From Homarus americanus (Eukaryota; Arthropoda; Malacostraca; Decapoda; Nephropidae), in NCBI RefSeq assembly GCF_018991925.1, contig NW_024756459.1:586148-650147 (forward strand): 64,000 nt of DNA, in the 5' to 3' direction. Below the pieces are notes generated by a model, which did no database searches, was not told where the DNA came from, and saw only the letters and a program-made list of their open reading frames with translations. Shown one piece after another: positions 8,900-18,029 of this stretch (its first letter is position 1; each line of letters begins with the position of its first letter). The position numbers were made by a program, and so were the translations under genes.

Positions 8900-8908
8900 A
8901 GATGGCGG
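8899..8908 (+). promoter_or_regulatory. YY1/Pho-type motif AAGATGGCGG
   Basis: Perfect decamer directly after (CT)n. A second perfect copy lies at 48221-48230 on the minus strand. Motif only. Confidence 0.25.
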
Positions 8909-8939
8909 TGATGGAGGTGGCTTGTAAAAACATGTCGTG

Positions 8940-9095
8940 GTGGACCCCTTGGACTGACTCCTGTTTCACCCATCACCCTCCCACCCCTTTCCCCTCCCAC
9001 CCACTTTCCTCTCACCCCCTCCCTCTCTCCCTCCCTTCGTTCATGCCTTTTCTTTCCCTCCCCTCATATATCTCTCTCTCTCTCTCTCTCACTTA
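8940..9095. repeat. Pyrimidine-rich tract with short (CT)n
   Basis: CCCTCC-type low complexity ending in (CT)n at 9071-9091. Confidence 0.75.
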
Positions 9096-9186
9096 TCATC
9101 ATCATCATACAAAGAACTCTTATTGTTAGTTAATGTAGATGCACAGTGACCTTTCCATCACCCTATTTCGTCACAACCCCTACAGG

Positions 9187-9205
9187 AGGTCAAAGGTCAA
9201 GGTCA
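9187..9205 (+). promoter_or_regulatory. Triple AGGTCA element (DR1 plus abutting half-site)
   Basis: AGGTCAAAGGTCAAGGTCA: two AGGTCA half-sites with a one-base spacer, the exact DR1 consensus used by HNF4 and RXR/USP dimers. A third half-site follows with no gap, creating TCAAGGTCA, the extended site bound by FTZ-F1 and ERR-type receptors. Another TGACCT lies at 9147. Binding is not shown. Confidence 0.4.
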
Positions 9206-9399
9206 CAGAAGGGGTTGGCACCTCGCCCGAGTGAGGTTATTCTTATAGCGGTCTTCTTGCTGCTGTTGGTTGCCATGATTACGGGAGGATGCTGTGGGGT
9301 AGTGGTGGTGATGGTGATAGAGGGGAACACTTGATGGTGGTAATAGTGTTTGTGGTGATAATACTACTGGTGGGTGTGTAGTAGTGGTGACAATGTTCA

Positions 9400-9426
9400 T
9401 ATTACTACTACTACTACTACAGTATA

Positions 9427-9456
<30 letters not shown>
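9400..9456. repeat. (CTA)n and (CA)n microsatellites
   Basis: Seven CTA units, then (CA)n from 9428. Confidence 0.93.
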
Positions 9457-9462
<6 letters not shown>

Positions 9463-9512
9463 TCGGGGTGACGTGAGCCGTGTACGACCTTTGTCAGTAC
9501 AGCACCTTACTT

Positions 9513-9536
9513 GTGGGTCTTGCCTAACAGACCCAC
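9513..9536. other. Perfect 8-bp hairpin
   Basis: GTGGGTCT and AGACCCAC flank an 8-base loop in otherwise unique sequence. There is no T-run or histone purine element, so no function is assigned. Confidence 0.4.
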
Positions 9537-9574
9537 CATTACCACCTCTTAGTATGTGACTGTCTGCAATTTGT

Positions 9575-9790
9575 TTCTTCAGAATTATTGGAATTATTTG
9601 GAGTCATCATCTTCACTACCATCATCATCGGAATTATTTGGATTTTTTTTAATTATTTGACTTATTTGGAGTCATCATCATCATCACTACTACCACCACC
9701 ATCACTACCACCACCACCATCATCATCATCACTACCACCACCACCACTACCACCACCACTATCACCATCATCATCATTCAGGCTCGTGTT
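9575..9790. repeat. GGAATTATTTGGAG repeats and (CAT/CAC)n tract
   Basis: GAATTATTTGGA recurs three to four times among ATCATC runs, then (CAT)n/(CAC)n to 9778. Related GGAATNNTCTGGA motifs continue to about 9900. Confidence 0.75.
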
Positions 9791-9949
9791 GGGCCCCTGG
9801 AATATCTGGGCCCCGTAAATTATCAGGAATGGTCTGGATTAAGGGAATTTCTCCATATTTTGGGAATTCTTGGAATCGTCTGGAATATTACCAGGAATTA
9901 TCTCTTTTTCATTAAGTAATTTACATAATGAATGTTAAGGTTCATAGAT

Positions 9950-9990
9950 TTACCTTTCCTTACCTTACCTTACCTTACCTTACCTTACCT
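9950..9990. repeat. (TTACC)n pentanucleotide
   Basis: Seven units. This is a GGTAA repeat and differs from the TTAGG telomere unit by base order. Confidence 0.92.
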
Positions 9991-10130
9991 GAGTTTTTGA
10001 GCACAAGTTCTACGTTCTAAGTGAGAGGTTTGAGGAAAAGTTTTATTTAGCCGTAAAGTTCCGGAGATCACCTGCCATTTAACCTGTTAAATCTGAACTT
10101 TCCTCTACGGCTTCCTGTAATATGTCACAG

Positions 10131-10131
<1 letters not shown>

Positions 10132-10211
<80 letters not shown>
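10132..10211. repeat. (TC)n microsatellite, 80 bp
   Basis: Forty uninterrupted units followed by six ACA units. Confidence 0.98.
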
Positions 10212-10213
<2 letters not shown>

Positions 10214-10286
10214 ACAACAACAACAACCGCCATCACCACCGCCCCCACAATTTGACACAACGAAAATTTCACCACACTGGATCCCA

Positions 10287-10287
<1 letters not shown>

Positions 10288-10347
<60 letters not shown>
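10288..10347. repeat. (GT)n microsatellite, 60 bp
   Basis: Thirty uninterrupted units. Confidence 0.98.
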
Positions 10348-10349
<2 letters not shown>

Positions 10350-10560
10350 CGTGAAGAAAACTCATCAATTGTAAATATTTATCCACACACTCACTCAGGC
10401 TAATAATACCCACTCTGGAATGTCAACAAAGATACCTCACCGACCTCTCACCACACACAGACACCATAACAAGTTCCTTTGAGAGCTGTGCGGGGCATAA
10501 CAAGTAAATAGGGTACAGTGCTGTGATTCTGTTTGTATTTTGAAGGGAATTTAGTATGTA

Positions 10561-10660
10561 CCGTTTGTTTGTTTGTGTTTGTGGGCAATACGACGTCATA
10601 AAATGTGTTTGTTTACAATTTGACGTCATAAAATGTGTTTGTTTACAATATGACGTCGTG
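10561..10660 (+). promoter_or_regulatory. Three 30-bp repeats pairing CRE and forkhead motifs
   Basis: GACGTCATAAAATG followed by TGTTTGTTTACAAT is repeated with an exact 30-base period: CGACGTCA at 10591, TGACGTCA at 10621 and TGACGTCG at 10651, with forkhead core TGTTTAC at 10610 and 10640. Upstream is (GTTT)n-like sequence. The array is seen directly; regulatory use is inference. Confidence 0.45.
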
Positions 10661-10689
10661 TGTCTATGTGTTGTGTTTTGAAGTACCTG

Positions 10690-10800
10690 TATTTGTACCT
10701 GTGGGGGGTGAGGGTGATGAGAACAGGTGAGGTGATGGAGAACAGGTGAGGGTGGGGGGGTATCTGGGGTAATGGGGAGAGGAAGGGGGTAAATGATGGG
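10690..10800. repeat. GGTGAGG-rich degenerate repeat
   Basis: GAACAGGTGAGGTGATGGAG-type units, about two and a half copies. No gene. Confidence 0.6.
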
Positions 10801-10882
10801 AGTGTCAACCATCCTGTGTGTGTGTGTGTACTATTGATGATGTAGATAGATAAGTATGCTGGTATCATCTCCCTGGGGCAAA

Positions 10883-11330
10883 CCTGACCGAGCATAACAT
10901 ATTAATTGTGCATAAATAAATACACCGTCCTTTATACCCTAGGGGCCCACTGACCGAGCATGATAGATTAATAATGCAGGTTTATTGCGTTTGTGTCTAA
11001 TCTGGAGGGAGCCATTGATCGAGCATGGTAGATTATTGTTGGTGATATCGTGTGTTTATATTAGTTGGTGGCCACTGACCGAGCTTAATTAATGACGCTT
11101 AAAAAAATAAACATGTAATTTTTCACCCCCTGGAGGGTCCACTCACCAGGCTTAATGGGCAGTGATGGTAATAATGATGGTAATAATAATAAGTCATGCG
11201 TTGTAAATGGCCACTGATGGAGCATAAGGGCGCTAGATGAATGGCTGTCCGAGAGAGATATAATCAGCAGGTTGTCAGTCATTGTGAATGGTCCATCTCT
11301 TGCATGGCCACCGACCAAGTATAATCTCCA
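10883..11330 (+). repeat. Degenerate repeat, motif CCACTGACCGAGCAT
   Basis: The motif or a close variant occurs at about 10883, 10948, 11012, 11072, 11140, 11211 and 11308, spaced 60-97 bases. Intervening sequence is AT-rich and poorly conserved. It looks like an old tandem array of about 65-70 bp. Confidence 0.6.
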
Positions 11331-11364
11331 CCACAATAAATCAGCATCCCGTAATCGATTCACG

Positions 11365-11414
<50 letters not shown>
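11365..11414. repeat. (TATC)n microsatellite
   Basis: About 12 units. Confidence 0.96.
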
Positions 11415-11415
<1 letters not shown>

Positions 11416-11431
11416 ATCTACCTACAGTACG

Positions 11432-11590
11432 TCTTTAGGCTGATTTGATTGGTCGAGAGGAGAGCAATCACTTCCTTAGGCTGCTTTTGATTGGTTGAGA
11501 TGAAAGCAATACACATCCTCAAGCTGATGTGATTGGGTGAGCCGAGAGTGATATCTTCCTTAAGGTGATTTTGATTGGTTTAGACGATAG
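11432..11590 (+). repeat. 42-bp tandem repeat carrying GATTGG (inverted CCAAT)
   Basis: GATTGG occurs at 11447, 11489, 11531 and 11573, exactly 42 bases apart. It is accompanied by TTAGGCTG, AGAG and CAAT blocks that diverge more than the ATTGG core does. Confidence 0.75.
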
Positions 11591-11790
11591 GGGGGAGGGG
11601 GGAGGGGAGGAGGCAGAGAAGGTTGAGGGGAAGATAAGAGATTGAGGGGGAGAATGAGGGGAGGAGATAGAAAAGTGAGGGGAGAGGGAAAGGGATGGAG
11701 AGAAGAGGAAATAAAAGGGGAGTAGGAAGGATGAGTAGAGGTGAGAGGGAAAAGTGAGGGGAAGGGAGGGAGAGGGGAATATTTTTCGTC
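11591..11790. repeat. Purine-rich GGGGAGAGG tract
   Basis: Low-complexity A/G sequence. Minus-strand frames are Pro/Leu/Ser-rich and not coding. Confidence 0.8.
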
Positions 11791-11930
11791 TCCCCTTTTA
11801 ACTTGGTGCCAAACTCCTTTAATGGCAGCAGCTGGGTGAGGGGAGAGAGACAGACAGACAAAGACACGCACTGATAAACTGAGGGATAGAGAGGGTGATG
11901 ATGATAATAACAGCAAGAATAACATCAATT

Positions 11931-11937
<7 letters not shown>

Positions 11938-11966
<29 letters not shown>
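11938..11966. repeat. (CA)n microsatellite
   Basis: About 14 units. Confidence 0.96.
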
Positions 11967-11969
<3 letters not shown>

Positions 11970-12030
11970 GCAAGGAGTGACGCGTTCACCTGAGCAGACT
12001 CACACCTGTTCTGGACTAATTGCGAACACC

Positions 12031-12072
12031 TGGTGGCCTCCCTAACTCCCATCCCGTGTTCGAATCCCTTCC
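12031..12072 (+). mobile_element. tRNA-derived fragment with B-box
   Basis: TGTTCGAATCC at 12057-12067 matches the Pol III B-box GGTTCGANNCC at 10 of 11 positions. Upstream TGGTGGCCTCCCTAACTCCC resembles a decayed A-box/anticodon region. Probably a truncated SINE. Confidence 0.35.
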
Positions 12073-12500
12073 CCTGACTCTACCGACGCTATGACTCACT
12101 ACACCGGGTTCGTTTACAGATGCGTGTGCTAGCTCTATGAATGCTTATGGCTGACTGATTAAATTAGTTTATTTTTTCTTCACCAGGTATATTTCCATCT
12201 CAGGTGTATATTAGTTATGGTGTTGATAATATGCATAATTTATATAACTTATTAATTTATTACTCGTTTAAAAATGTAAGTAAATAAATAAATTCGCTAA
12301 AATATTCTGATTATGTTAAAACTTAAGTAAAAAATAAGTTAGATTAAGTAAAAATATTCTGATGTGACTTAAGAAACGTGTAAGGCATTGTTTACTTTAA
12401 AGGTGGCACAGGGCCGACCAGAGTGCCTGTAATAGTGCCATATTCTACCCCGGCACTGTGAGTAGGGTGGTCAAGCTGGAGAGGTGATAGTGTGGTCATG
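12073..12500. other. Unique AT-rich spacer, no gene seen
   Basis: Many short AAGTAAA-type similarities. GGCAC/GTGCC motifs recur at 12406-12465. No supported gene. Confidence 0.5.
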
Positions 12501-12504
12501 TGCC

Positions 12505-12725
12505 CCCCCCCCCTCTCACTCCCCCTGTTTTCCTCCCTGTCTGCTTGCTTTCCTCCCTGCCTGTCTACTTTGTCTTTTTAATTGACTTTCTCCCTTCCTG
12601 CTCTCCCTCTCCCTGCCTTCTTTCCTCCCCTGCATCCCTCCCTATCTCCCTCCTTGCCTCCCTATCTCCCTCCCTGCTTGCCTCTCCCTATCTCCCTGCT
12701 TGTGTGACTTGCCTATCTTCCTGTG
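12505..12725. repeat. CCTCCCTGCTTGC pyrimidine-rich repeat
   Basis: CTCCCTATCTCCCTCC and CTGCCTG units of about 16-20 bases. Open frames are low complexity. Confidence 0.75.
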
Positions 12726-12734
12726 GGTCACTCG

Positions 12735-12736
<2 letters not shown>

Positions 12737-12788
<52 letters not shown>
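12737..12788. repeat. (GT)n microsatellite
   Basis: Twenty-six units. Confidence 0.97.
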
Positions 12789-12789
<1 letters not shown>

Positions 12790-12956
12790 GGGGTGATTAC
12801 TAGGATTATGGTATCCTCATCCTGATATACCCTGTGGTACCATCATCACCATCGTACCATCCTCCTCTCTGTCTGCATACCTTCCACACATTAACACCAC
12901 ACATTATTATAACGATTGCCATCACTGTACATACCCATTACTACACACACCATCAC

Positions 12957-13045
12957 ACCACACCACCACCACCACCACCACCACCACCACCACCTACCCA
13001 CCACCACCACCACCACCACACCACCACCACCACACCACCGCCCAC
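12957..13045. repeat. (CCA)n microsatellite
   Basis: Long run of ACC triplets with few interruptions. Confidence 0.93.
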
Positions 13046-13132
13046 GGACACGGCTGGGTTTGGCTACTCCAGCTTTAATGGTTGGTTCAACGCTCCAGTG
13101 AGAGGGTGAGCTACCTTCTCCCTCTGTTACGC

Positions 13133-13426
13133 CAACATAATGGTGCACTCCAACATACACAACATAATGGTGCACCCCCAGCATAATGGTGCACCCCCAA
13201 CATACACAGCATAATGGTGCACCCCCAACATAATGGTGCACCCAACATAATGGTGTACCCAACATAATGGTGCACCCCCAACATAATGGTGCACCCCAAC
13301 ATAATGGTGCACCCCAACATAATGGTGCACCCCAACATAATGGTGCACCCCCAACATAATGGTGCACCCCCAACATAATGGTGCACCCAACATAATGGTG
13401 CACCCAACATAATGGTGCACCCCTAT
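13133..13426 (+). repeat. 18-20-bp minisatellite, core ATAATGGTGCACCC
   Basis: About sixteen units of AACATAATGGTGCACC plus one to three C. Each contains the perfect palindrome GGTGCACC, so any unit can self-pair. Some units carry an extra ATACACAAC insertion. Confidence 0.92.
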
Positions 13427-13439
13427 AATAATGGTGTAC

Positions 13440-13730
13440 TCTCCCTCACTCCTTCTACCCCTTCCAATCTTCAACGCATTTCCCTCCCCAATTTCCCTCA
13501 CTCCTCCTTACCTCTCTCTCTCTCTCCTTCACTCCCTCACTCTCTCCCACTCTCCCCCACTCCCTCAATCTCCTTTACTCTCCCTCACTCACTGCCTCAC
13601 TCTTCTTCACTCTCTCCCCCACTCCTTCTCTCACCTTCTTCCCAACCCTCCTCCTCACTCTCTCCTGCTCTCCCACTCACCCTCTCCCTCCTCTCTCCCT
13701 CACTCTCTCCCTCTCCCCGGCCCAACAGTT
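13440..13730. repeat. CTCCCTCACTC pyrimidine-rich repeat
   Basis: C/T-rich units of about 10-14 bases. Not coding. Confidence 0.75.
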
Positions 13731-13791
13731 CCCAGCCATCTCTTGTATTCAGTTAGACAGCAACTCTAGGCAGAGGGGTTTGGTGTTTATT

Positions 13792-13792
<1 letters not shown>

Positions 13793-13836
<44 letters not shown>

Positions 13837-13933
13837 TCCTCCCTCCCTCCTCCCTCCTCCCTCCTCCCTCCCTCCCTCCCTCCTCCTCTCTCTCCCTCTC
13901 TCTCTCCCTCCCTCCTCCTCCCTCCTCCCTCCC
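13793..13933. repeat. (TC)n merging into (CCTCCCT)n
   Basis: About 21 TC units, then CCTCCCTCC blocks. Confidence 0.9.
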
Positions 13934-14019
13934 CGTGTATATTAATATAAATTTGCATACATGCATCTGTGTGTATGAATTATGAGTCTTGTGTATCAAT
14001 ATGTTACGTAGTTATAGTA

Positions 14020-14065
14020 TGTGTGTATGTATATATATGTGTATGTATGTATGTATGTGTGTGTC
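14020..14065. repeat. (GTAT)n-like tract
   Basis: GTGTATGTATATATATGTG followed by GTATGTATGTATG. Confidence 0.8.
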
Positions 14066-14189
14066 TGTTTGCGATGTGCATTTGTTGTATGTAGAAATAT
14101 GTGTTTATGTAGGTAAGGTCGCGTGTGGGGGGGTGAAAGTGGTGGTGTCATATGGTAGAAGGATCTTGGGCAGGGAAGGGTGTCATGGC

Positions 14190-14660
14190 TCCTAGTGTTG
14201 CAGACCTCGTGTTGCAGACCTCGCCTTTGCAACATCAACGGGTTAACTGAGCATCATCCCCCTCTCCTCCGTCCCTCTCCTCCCCTCTCACCCTTCCTCC
14301 TCCTCCTCACTCCCATCCCACCCGATCCCCTCTCCTACCCCATCTCACCCCCTCCCCCTCTCACCAACCGGATGTTGAACGAATATTGCACAGTTTGTTG
14401 CACGAGTTGCCGGCACGAACATTGCACGTTGGTTTGTTGCATGATCACAGCCGTTTGTTGCACACTTAAAACCTCTTGATTGCAGGGATAATTGACAAAA
14501 CTATCCCCCATTTTAATGACCGTGATGTTGCAGTGTTTGTTGCAGGAAGAGCTGTAGAGTTTGTGCATGTAGTTGACATTGTGAAGTTTGTGGCAGGAAT
14601 CATATACCGGGTGTTGCTCTTGTGTTGCATAATCATCGGCGGAAGCGTTGTTTTTAACGA
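14190..14660. repeat. Dispersed short motif TTGTTGCA with pyrimidine insert
   Basis: GTTGCA or TTGTTGCAC occurs about twelve times. A C/T-rich stretch lies at 14265-14370. Spacing is irregular. No gene seen. Confidence 0.5.
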
Positions 14661-14779
14661 GTTAATGTGGTTGTTAGTTTGGGTTAGTGTTTGTTGTTAT
14701 TTTCAGTCGGTTTTAATCTCTGGGTATTTGAGAGATACGGACAGACATAGCAGCATAGACAGAAAAAAGACAGAATCAT

Positions 14780-14881
14780 AGACAGACAGACAGAGACAGA
14801 AGCATAGACAGACATACTGACAAACATATACAGAAAAACATGGACAGAGACAAACGGTGACAGATAAACAGACAGACAGAC

Positions 14882-14914
<33 letters not shown>

Positions 14915-15045
14915 AGCATAGACAGACATACAGAGACAGAAGCATAGACAGACATACTGACAAACATATACAGAAAAACATGGACAGAGACAAACGGTGA
15001 CAGATAAACAGACAGACAGACAGAGACAGACAGACAGACAGAAAT
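14780..15045. repeat. 140-bp duplication built from GACA repeats
   Basis: CATACTGACAAACATATACA occurs at 14813 and 14953, embedded in (GACA)n. The copies are nearly identical, indicating recent duplication. Confidence 0.85.
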
Positions 15046-15169
15046 AGATACGTATATACAAACCTTAGTACCAAATAGAGACCTTCAAACAGACAAACAC
15101 AGAGACAAGAGTAGACAGTATAATCCGGATGTGTTGTTTATGTCGTTCGTGGTTGGCTGACCTACTTTA

Positions 15170-15218
15170 TGACGTCACATCAATGTGTGTGTTGGGTCCA
15201 TGTTGATGTATGACGTCA
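15170..15218. promoter_or_regulatory. Two perfect CRE octamers 41 bp apart
   Basis: TGACGTCA at 15170-15177 and 15211-15218 in unique sequence, both followed by CA. Motif only. Confidence 0.3.
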
Positions 15219-15535
15219 TCATGGTGGTCCCAGCTGACTGACTTGACTGACGTGTTGTTGTTAGGGGGAGTGTACCCCCCCCCCCCTCCATCACCTTGCC
15301 TTCACCCTCCTTTCTCTCCCTCCTCCTTCGCCTTCTTTTGCAACCCCTTATCTCCCTTAACCAGGACCCCTCCCCTTAATTAATCACCCCTTTAATGCCT
15401 CTTATCCTCCTTAAAAGACGTAAAAATGAGTGGTAGCTCTGGCGGCAATCTCTTATGGAAGTCGCGTAAAAATATGAGAATCTGTGTTGGATCTCAAATT
15501 TCTCATCTCCTTAGTGCATCGTGTTGTTGATGTGT
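15219..15535. other. Unique spacer with poly-C run
   Basis: Contains a C run near 15278 and C/T-rich sequence to about 15400. No gene seen. Confidence 0.5.
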
Positions 15536-15539
15536 GTAA

Positions 15540-15655
15540 TTTTACTTCTTTCTCCTCTTCTTATTCCTCTTTCTTCTTCTCATCATCATCATTTTTGTTC
15601 TTTCTCCTCTTCCTAGTCATCTTCTTCTTTGTTTACATTCCTCGTTTTATCACTT
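15540..15655. repeat. TTC/TCA pyrimidine-rich tract
   Basis: TTCTTCTC and ATCATCATC low complexity. The Ser/Phe-rich frame over it is not considered a gene. Confidence 0.65.
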
Positions 15656-15750
15656 CTAGGTGTGTACTGTATAACCCGTATCACAAAATCGTGTTTATAT
15701 ACAGAAAATGACTGTACCCAGACCCAGCTCTAGAGCGGATGACTGACTGC

Positions 15751-15762
15751 ACTTACGTAAGT
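15751..15762. promoter_or_regulatory. 12-bp palindrome ACTTACGTAAGT
   Basis: Perfect palindrome with the TTACGTAA core bound by PAR-bZIP and C/EBP-type factors. Motif only. Confidence 0.25.
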
Positions 15763-15844
15763 CATGGTAGAACACAGGCATCAGTGTCGGGTCTGTAATC
15801 CTCTCTTCCCTGTTGCATGTGTTGAGTTTTGCTACAGTGATTAG

Positions 15845-16165
15845 ATTGTATTATGGTGGTGTGATGGTGTTGTGGTGTGTGGTGATAATGTTGGGTAGGT
15901 GGTGGTGTTTTTAGTTAAGCAGTGGTGATGGGGTGGTAGTAGTATGGTGGATGATGGTGGTGTGGTAGTGATGTCATGGTGTGGTAGTGGTATGAAGGTG
16001 TGGTGATGCCGTGTCCCAGTGAGAGTGAAGAAGGGTGTGGCTAGTGGGCGTGGTGGTGGCGGCTGAGTGCAGTGATGGCATTGGACAGGTGGGTGTGGTG
16101 GGGGAGGTGTGGTTGGGAGGAGGTGTGGGTGTGGTGGGGGAGGTGTAGGTGGTGGGGGGATAACC
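15845..16165. repeat. GTGGTG-rich degenerate repeat
   Basis: GGTGGTGTGGTAG and GTGTGGTGGGGGAGG units. Low complexity on both strands. Confidence 0.75.
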
Positions 16166-16214
16166 GTCATGCAATATTGATCATAAATTTGTAGCTTAGC
16201 CGAAGTTGAAGGGG

Positions 16215-16380
16215 TGGTTGTGGTAGTTGTGGTAGTGCAAGTGGTGGTGGTAATGCTGGTAGCCATACAGCTGGTGGCATTGATATTGGTGGCAGTTCAG
16301 TTGGTGGTGGTAGTGGTGATGATTGTAGTAATGCAAGTGTTTGTAGTTGTTGTAGTAGTGGTGGTAGTAGTGGTAGCAGG
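16215..16380. repeat. (GGT)n-derived tract with GTAGT variants
   Basis: Interrupted GTGGTGGTA and TTGGTGGCA units, open in several frames through composition. Confidence 0.75.
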
Positions 16381-16419
16381 GGCAGCGACTGTCTATTAGC
16401 GGCACGCACTCTTCCCACC

Positions 16420-16465
16420 ACCCACGCACACACACACCCACACCCACACACACACACCCACCCAT

Positions 16466-16498
<33 letters not shown>

Positions 16499-16499
16499 G
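16420..16499. repeat. (CA)n with CCCA variants
   Basis: CACCCACACCCACACA and a final pure (CA)n. Confidence 0.93.
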
Positions 16500-16666
16500 G
16501 TGATGCGTTTTACAGCTGTTCGTTCGTCCTTACTTCCGTCTCACCAAAGTTTGTCACCAGGATTACGCCAAAAGTACATAGATTATTTTGATGAAAGTTT
16601 GTTGTCGTGTTTCTGCACATTTTTGGGATATCTGATTGGTAAATTAGCTGGGTGTTAATCTGTACC

Positions 16667-16777
<111 letters not shown>

Positions 16778-16781
16778 CTCC

Positions 16782-17250
16782 CCTGCCTGTTAAAATAGCT
16801 CACACCCACTGACGTCACTCATTTAAACAAAGCTAGATTACACTGTCGTTCGAATCAACATCTAATTAAGCTAATCACCTCATTAGCCTTTGTAGCTGTA
16901 GTTTAAAACAATTCCGCCAATTACGTGGCTTGTTGTCAACTTTGTAATTGATGGCCTTTTTTTATTAATTGATTTTTAATGGGGGTGAGAGGATGTGTAG
17001 TGGCTGAGTGGATACAGAACTCGCCTCCTGTCCTGAAGTTCACTGGTTCGATCCCAGGGTACCCCAGGTCATCTAGTTTTCAAAGTGGGGCTTAATTTTA
17101 CAGTTGAGGAAGTAAACGCCTTCAAGTACAATGCCGGTTACGCTGTCTGTAACTACAAAGGCTAATGAGGTGATTAGATTAATTATGGGTATGATACAAA
17201 GGACAATGTATGAGTGACGTTAGAGGGAATTAACTATCTCAACAAGCAGG
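16782..17250. mobile_element. Foldback (long terminal inverted repeat) element
   Basis: The left arm at 16782-16900 is the imperfect reverse complement of the right arm at 17151-17250. Shared blocks include CCTGCNTGTT at the tips, ACGTCACTCAT, TAATTAA and a long exact core, CTAATCACCTCATTAGCC followed by TTTGTAG. The tips abut (TC)n on the left and lie six bases from (TG)n on the right. The arms enclose about 250 bases that include a tRNA-derived head. No transposase is present, so this is a non-autonomous MITE or foldback copy. No clear target-site duplication is visible because the flanks are microsatellites. Confidence 0.7.
16995..17075 (+). mobile_element. tRNA-derived SINE head inside the foldback element
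   Basis: TGGCTGAGTGG at 17001-17011 is a perfect Pol III A-box and GGTTCGATCCC at 17045-17055 a perfect B-box, 44 bases apart. CTGG and CCAG around the B-box form a T-arm-like stem. The anticodon arm is not convincing, so this is a SINE promoter rather than a tRNA gene. It shares its A-box with 5415-5425. Confidence 0.65.
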
Positions 17251-17254
17251 AAAT

Positions 17255-17256
<2 letters not shown>

Positions 17257-17323
<67 letters not shown>
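17257..17323. repeat. (TG)n microsatellite
   Basis: Thirty-three units, abutting the right end of the foldback element. Confidence 0.97.
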
Positions 17324-17327
<4 letters not shown>

Positions 17328-18025
17328 ACATGAGTTGTGCTCATTAGAAATCATTTGAGAACTTTACGTAACGCACCGAGGTCTTTGTGGTTGAGACCCT
17401 CTTTACACACACACACACACACGTATGTTACCACCACAAATTCATCTTTAAAACACTCATTTTCTCCTTATAATTATGAACGCATCTAGTTGGGTAAAGT
17501 GTCCATTTTGTCATTCATATTTACTCAAGAGTGACCTTTGTATCGTTGTTTAATTAACCCAAGTAAAGGTATTCTCGTATTATCAGCTAAGAGGAAAAAA
17601 ATAACTTACGAGTCAATGCTAATGTTGCCTGGAAGTGAATCTGTAATGCCTAACTTTTTAAAGAATTTAGAATGTCTTAACTAATGTCTAACTCTAACCC
17701 TACACTTGTCGGTATAAAACAAGGAGAGCTAGTGGGCCCAGGGTGACGAAATACCACAATTCCTCTTTGTGGTTCCAGGATTCGTCTGTTATTCAAATAT
17801 TCCTCCATTCCAGGATTCCTCTACTATTCCAGGAATCTCTTTTGTTATTGTATGATTCATTATATCGATTAAGGGTTAGTGTTTTTTCGTTATCTGAAAT
17901 CTTGAAACTTTACCACAAAGGAGAAAAAAAACGGGAGAAGCTCAAACAAGACCTCAACTCAACAGGAAGCCCTGAGACTCCCTACCATTTTCATCAGGAC
18001 AAAGAAACCTCCTAGGGGGGCTTCC
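17324..18025. other. Unique spacer, no gene seen
   Basis: Contains a short (CA)n at 17408-17422 and TTCCAGGATTCCTCT-type repeats at 17775-17845. An open frame of 90 codons from 17743 has no recognisable domain. Confidence 0.5.
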
Positions 18026-18029
18026 GGTC

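Noticed and set aside
9513..9536. Histone mRNA 3' stem-loop or intrinsic terminator
   Set aside because: Stem and loop lengths (8 and 8) differ from the histone 6/4 structure, and there is no downstream purine element or T-run.
16995..17075. A functional tRNA gene
   Set aside because: A- and B-boxes are perfect but acceptor and anticodon stems do not form. A SINE head fits better.
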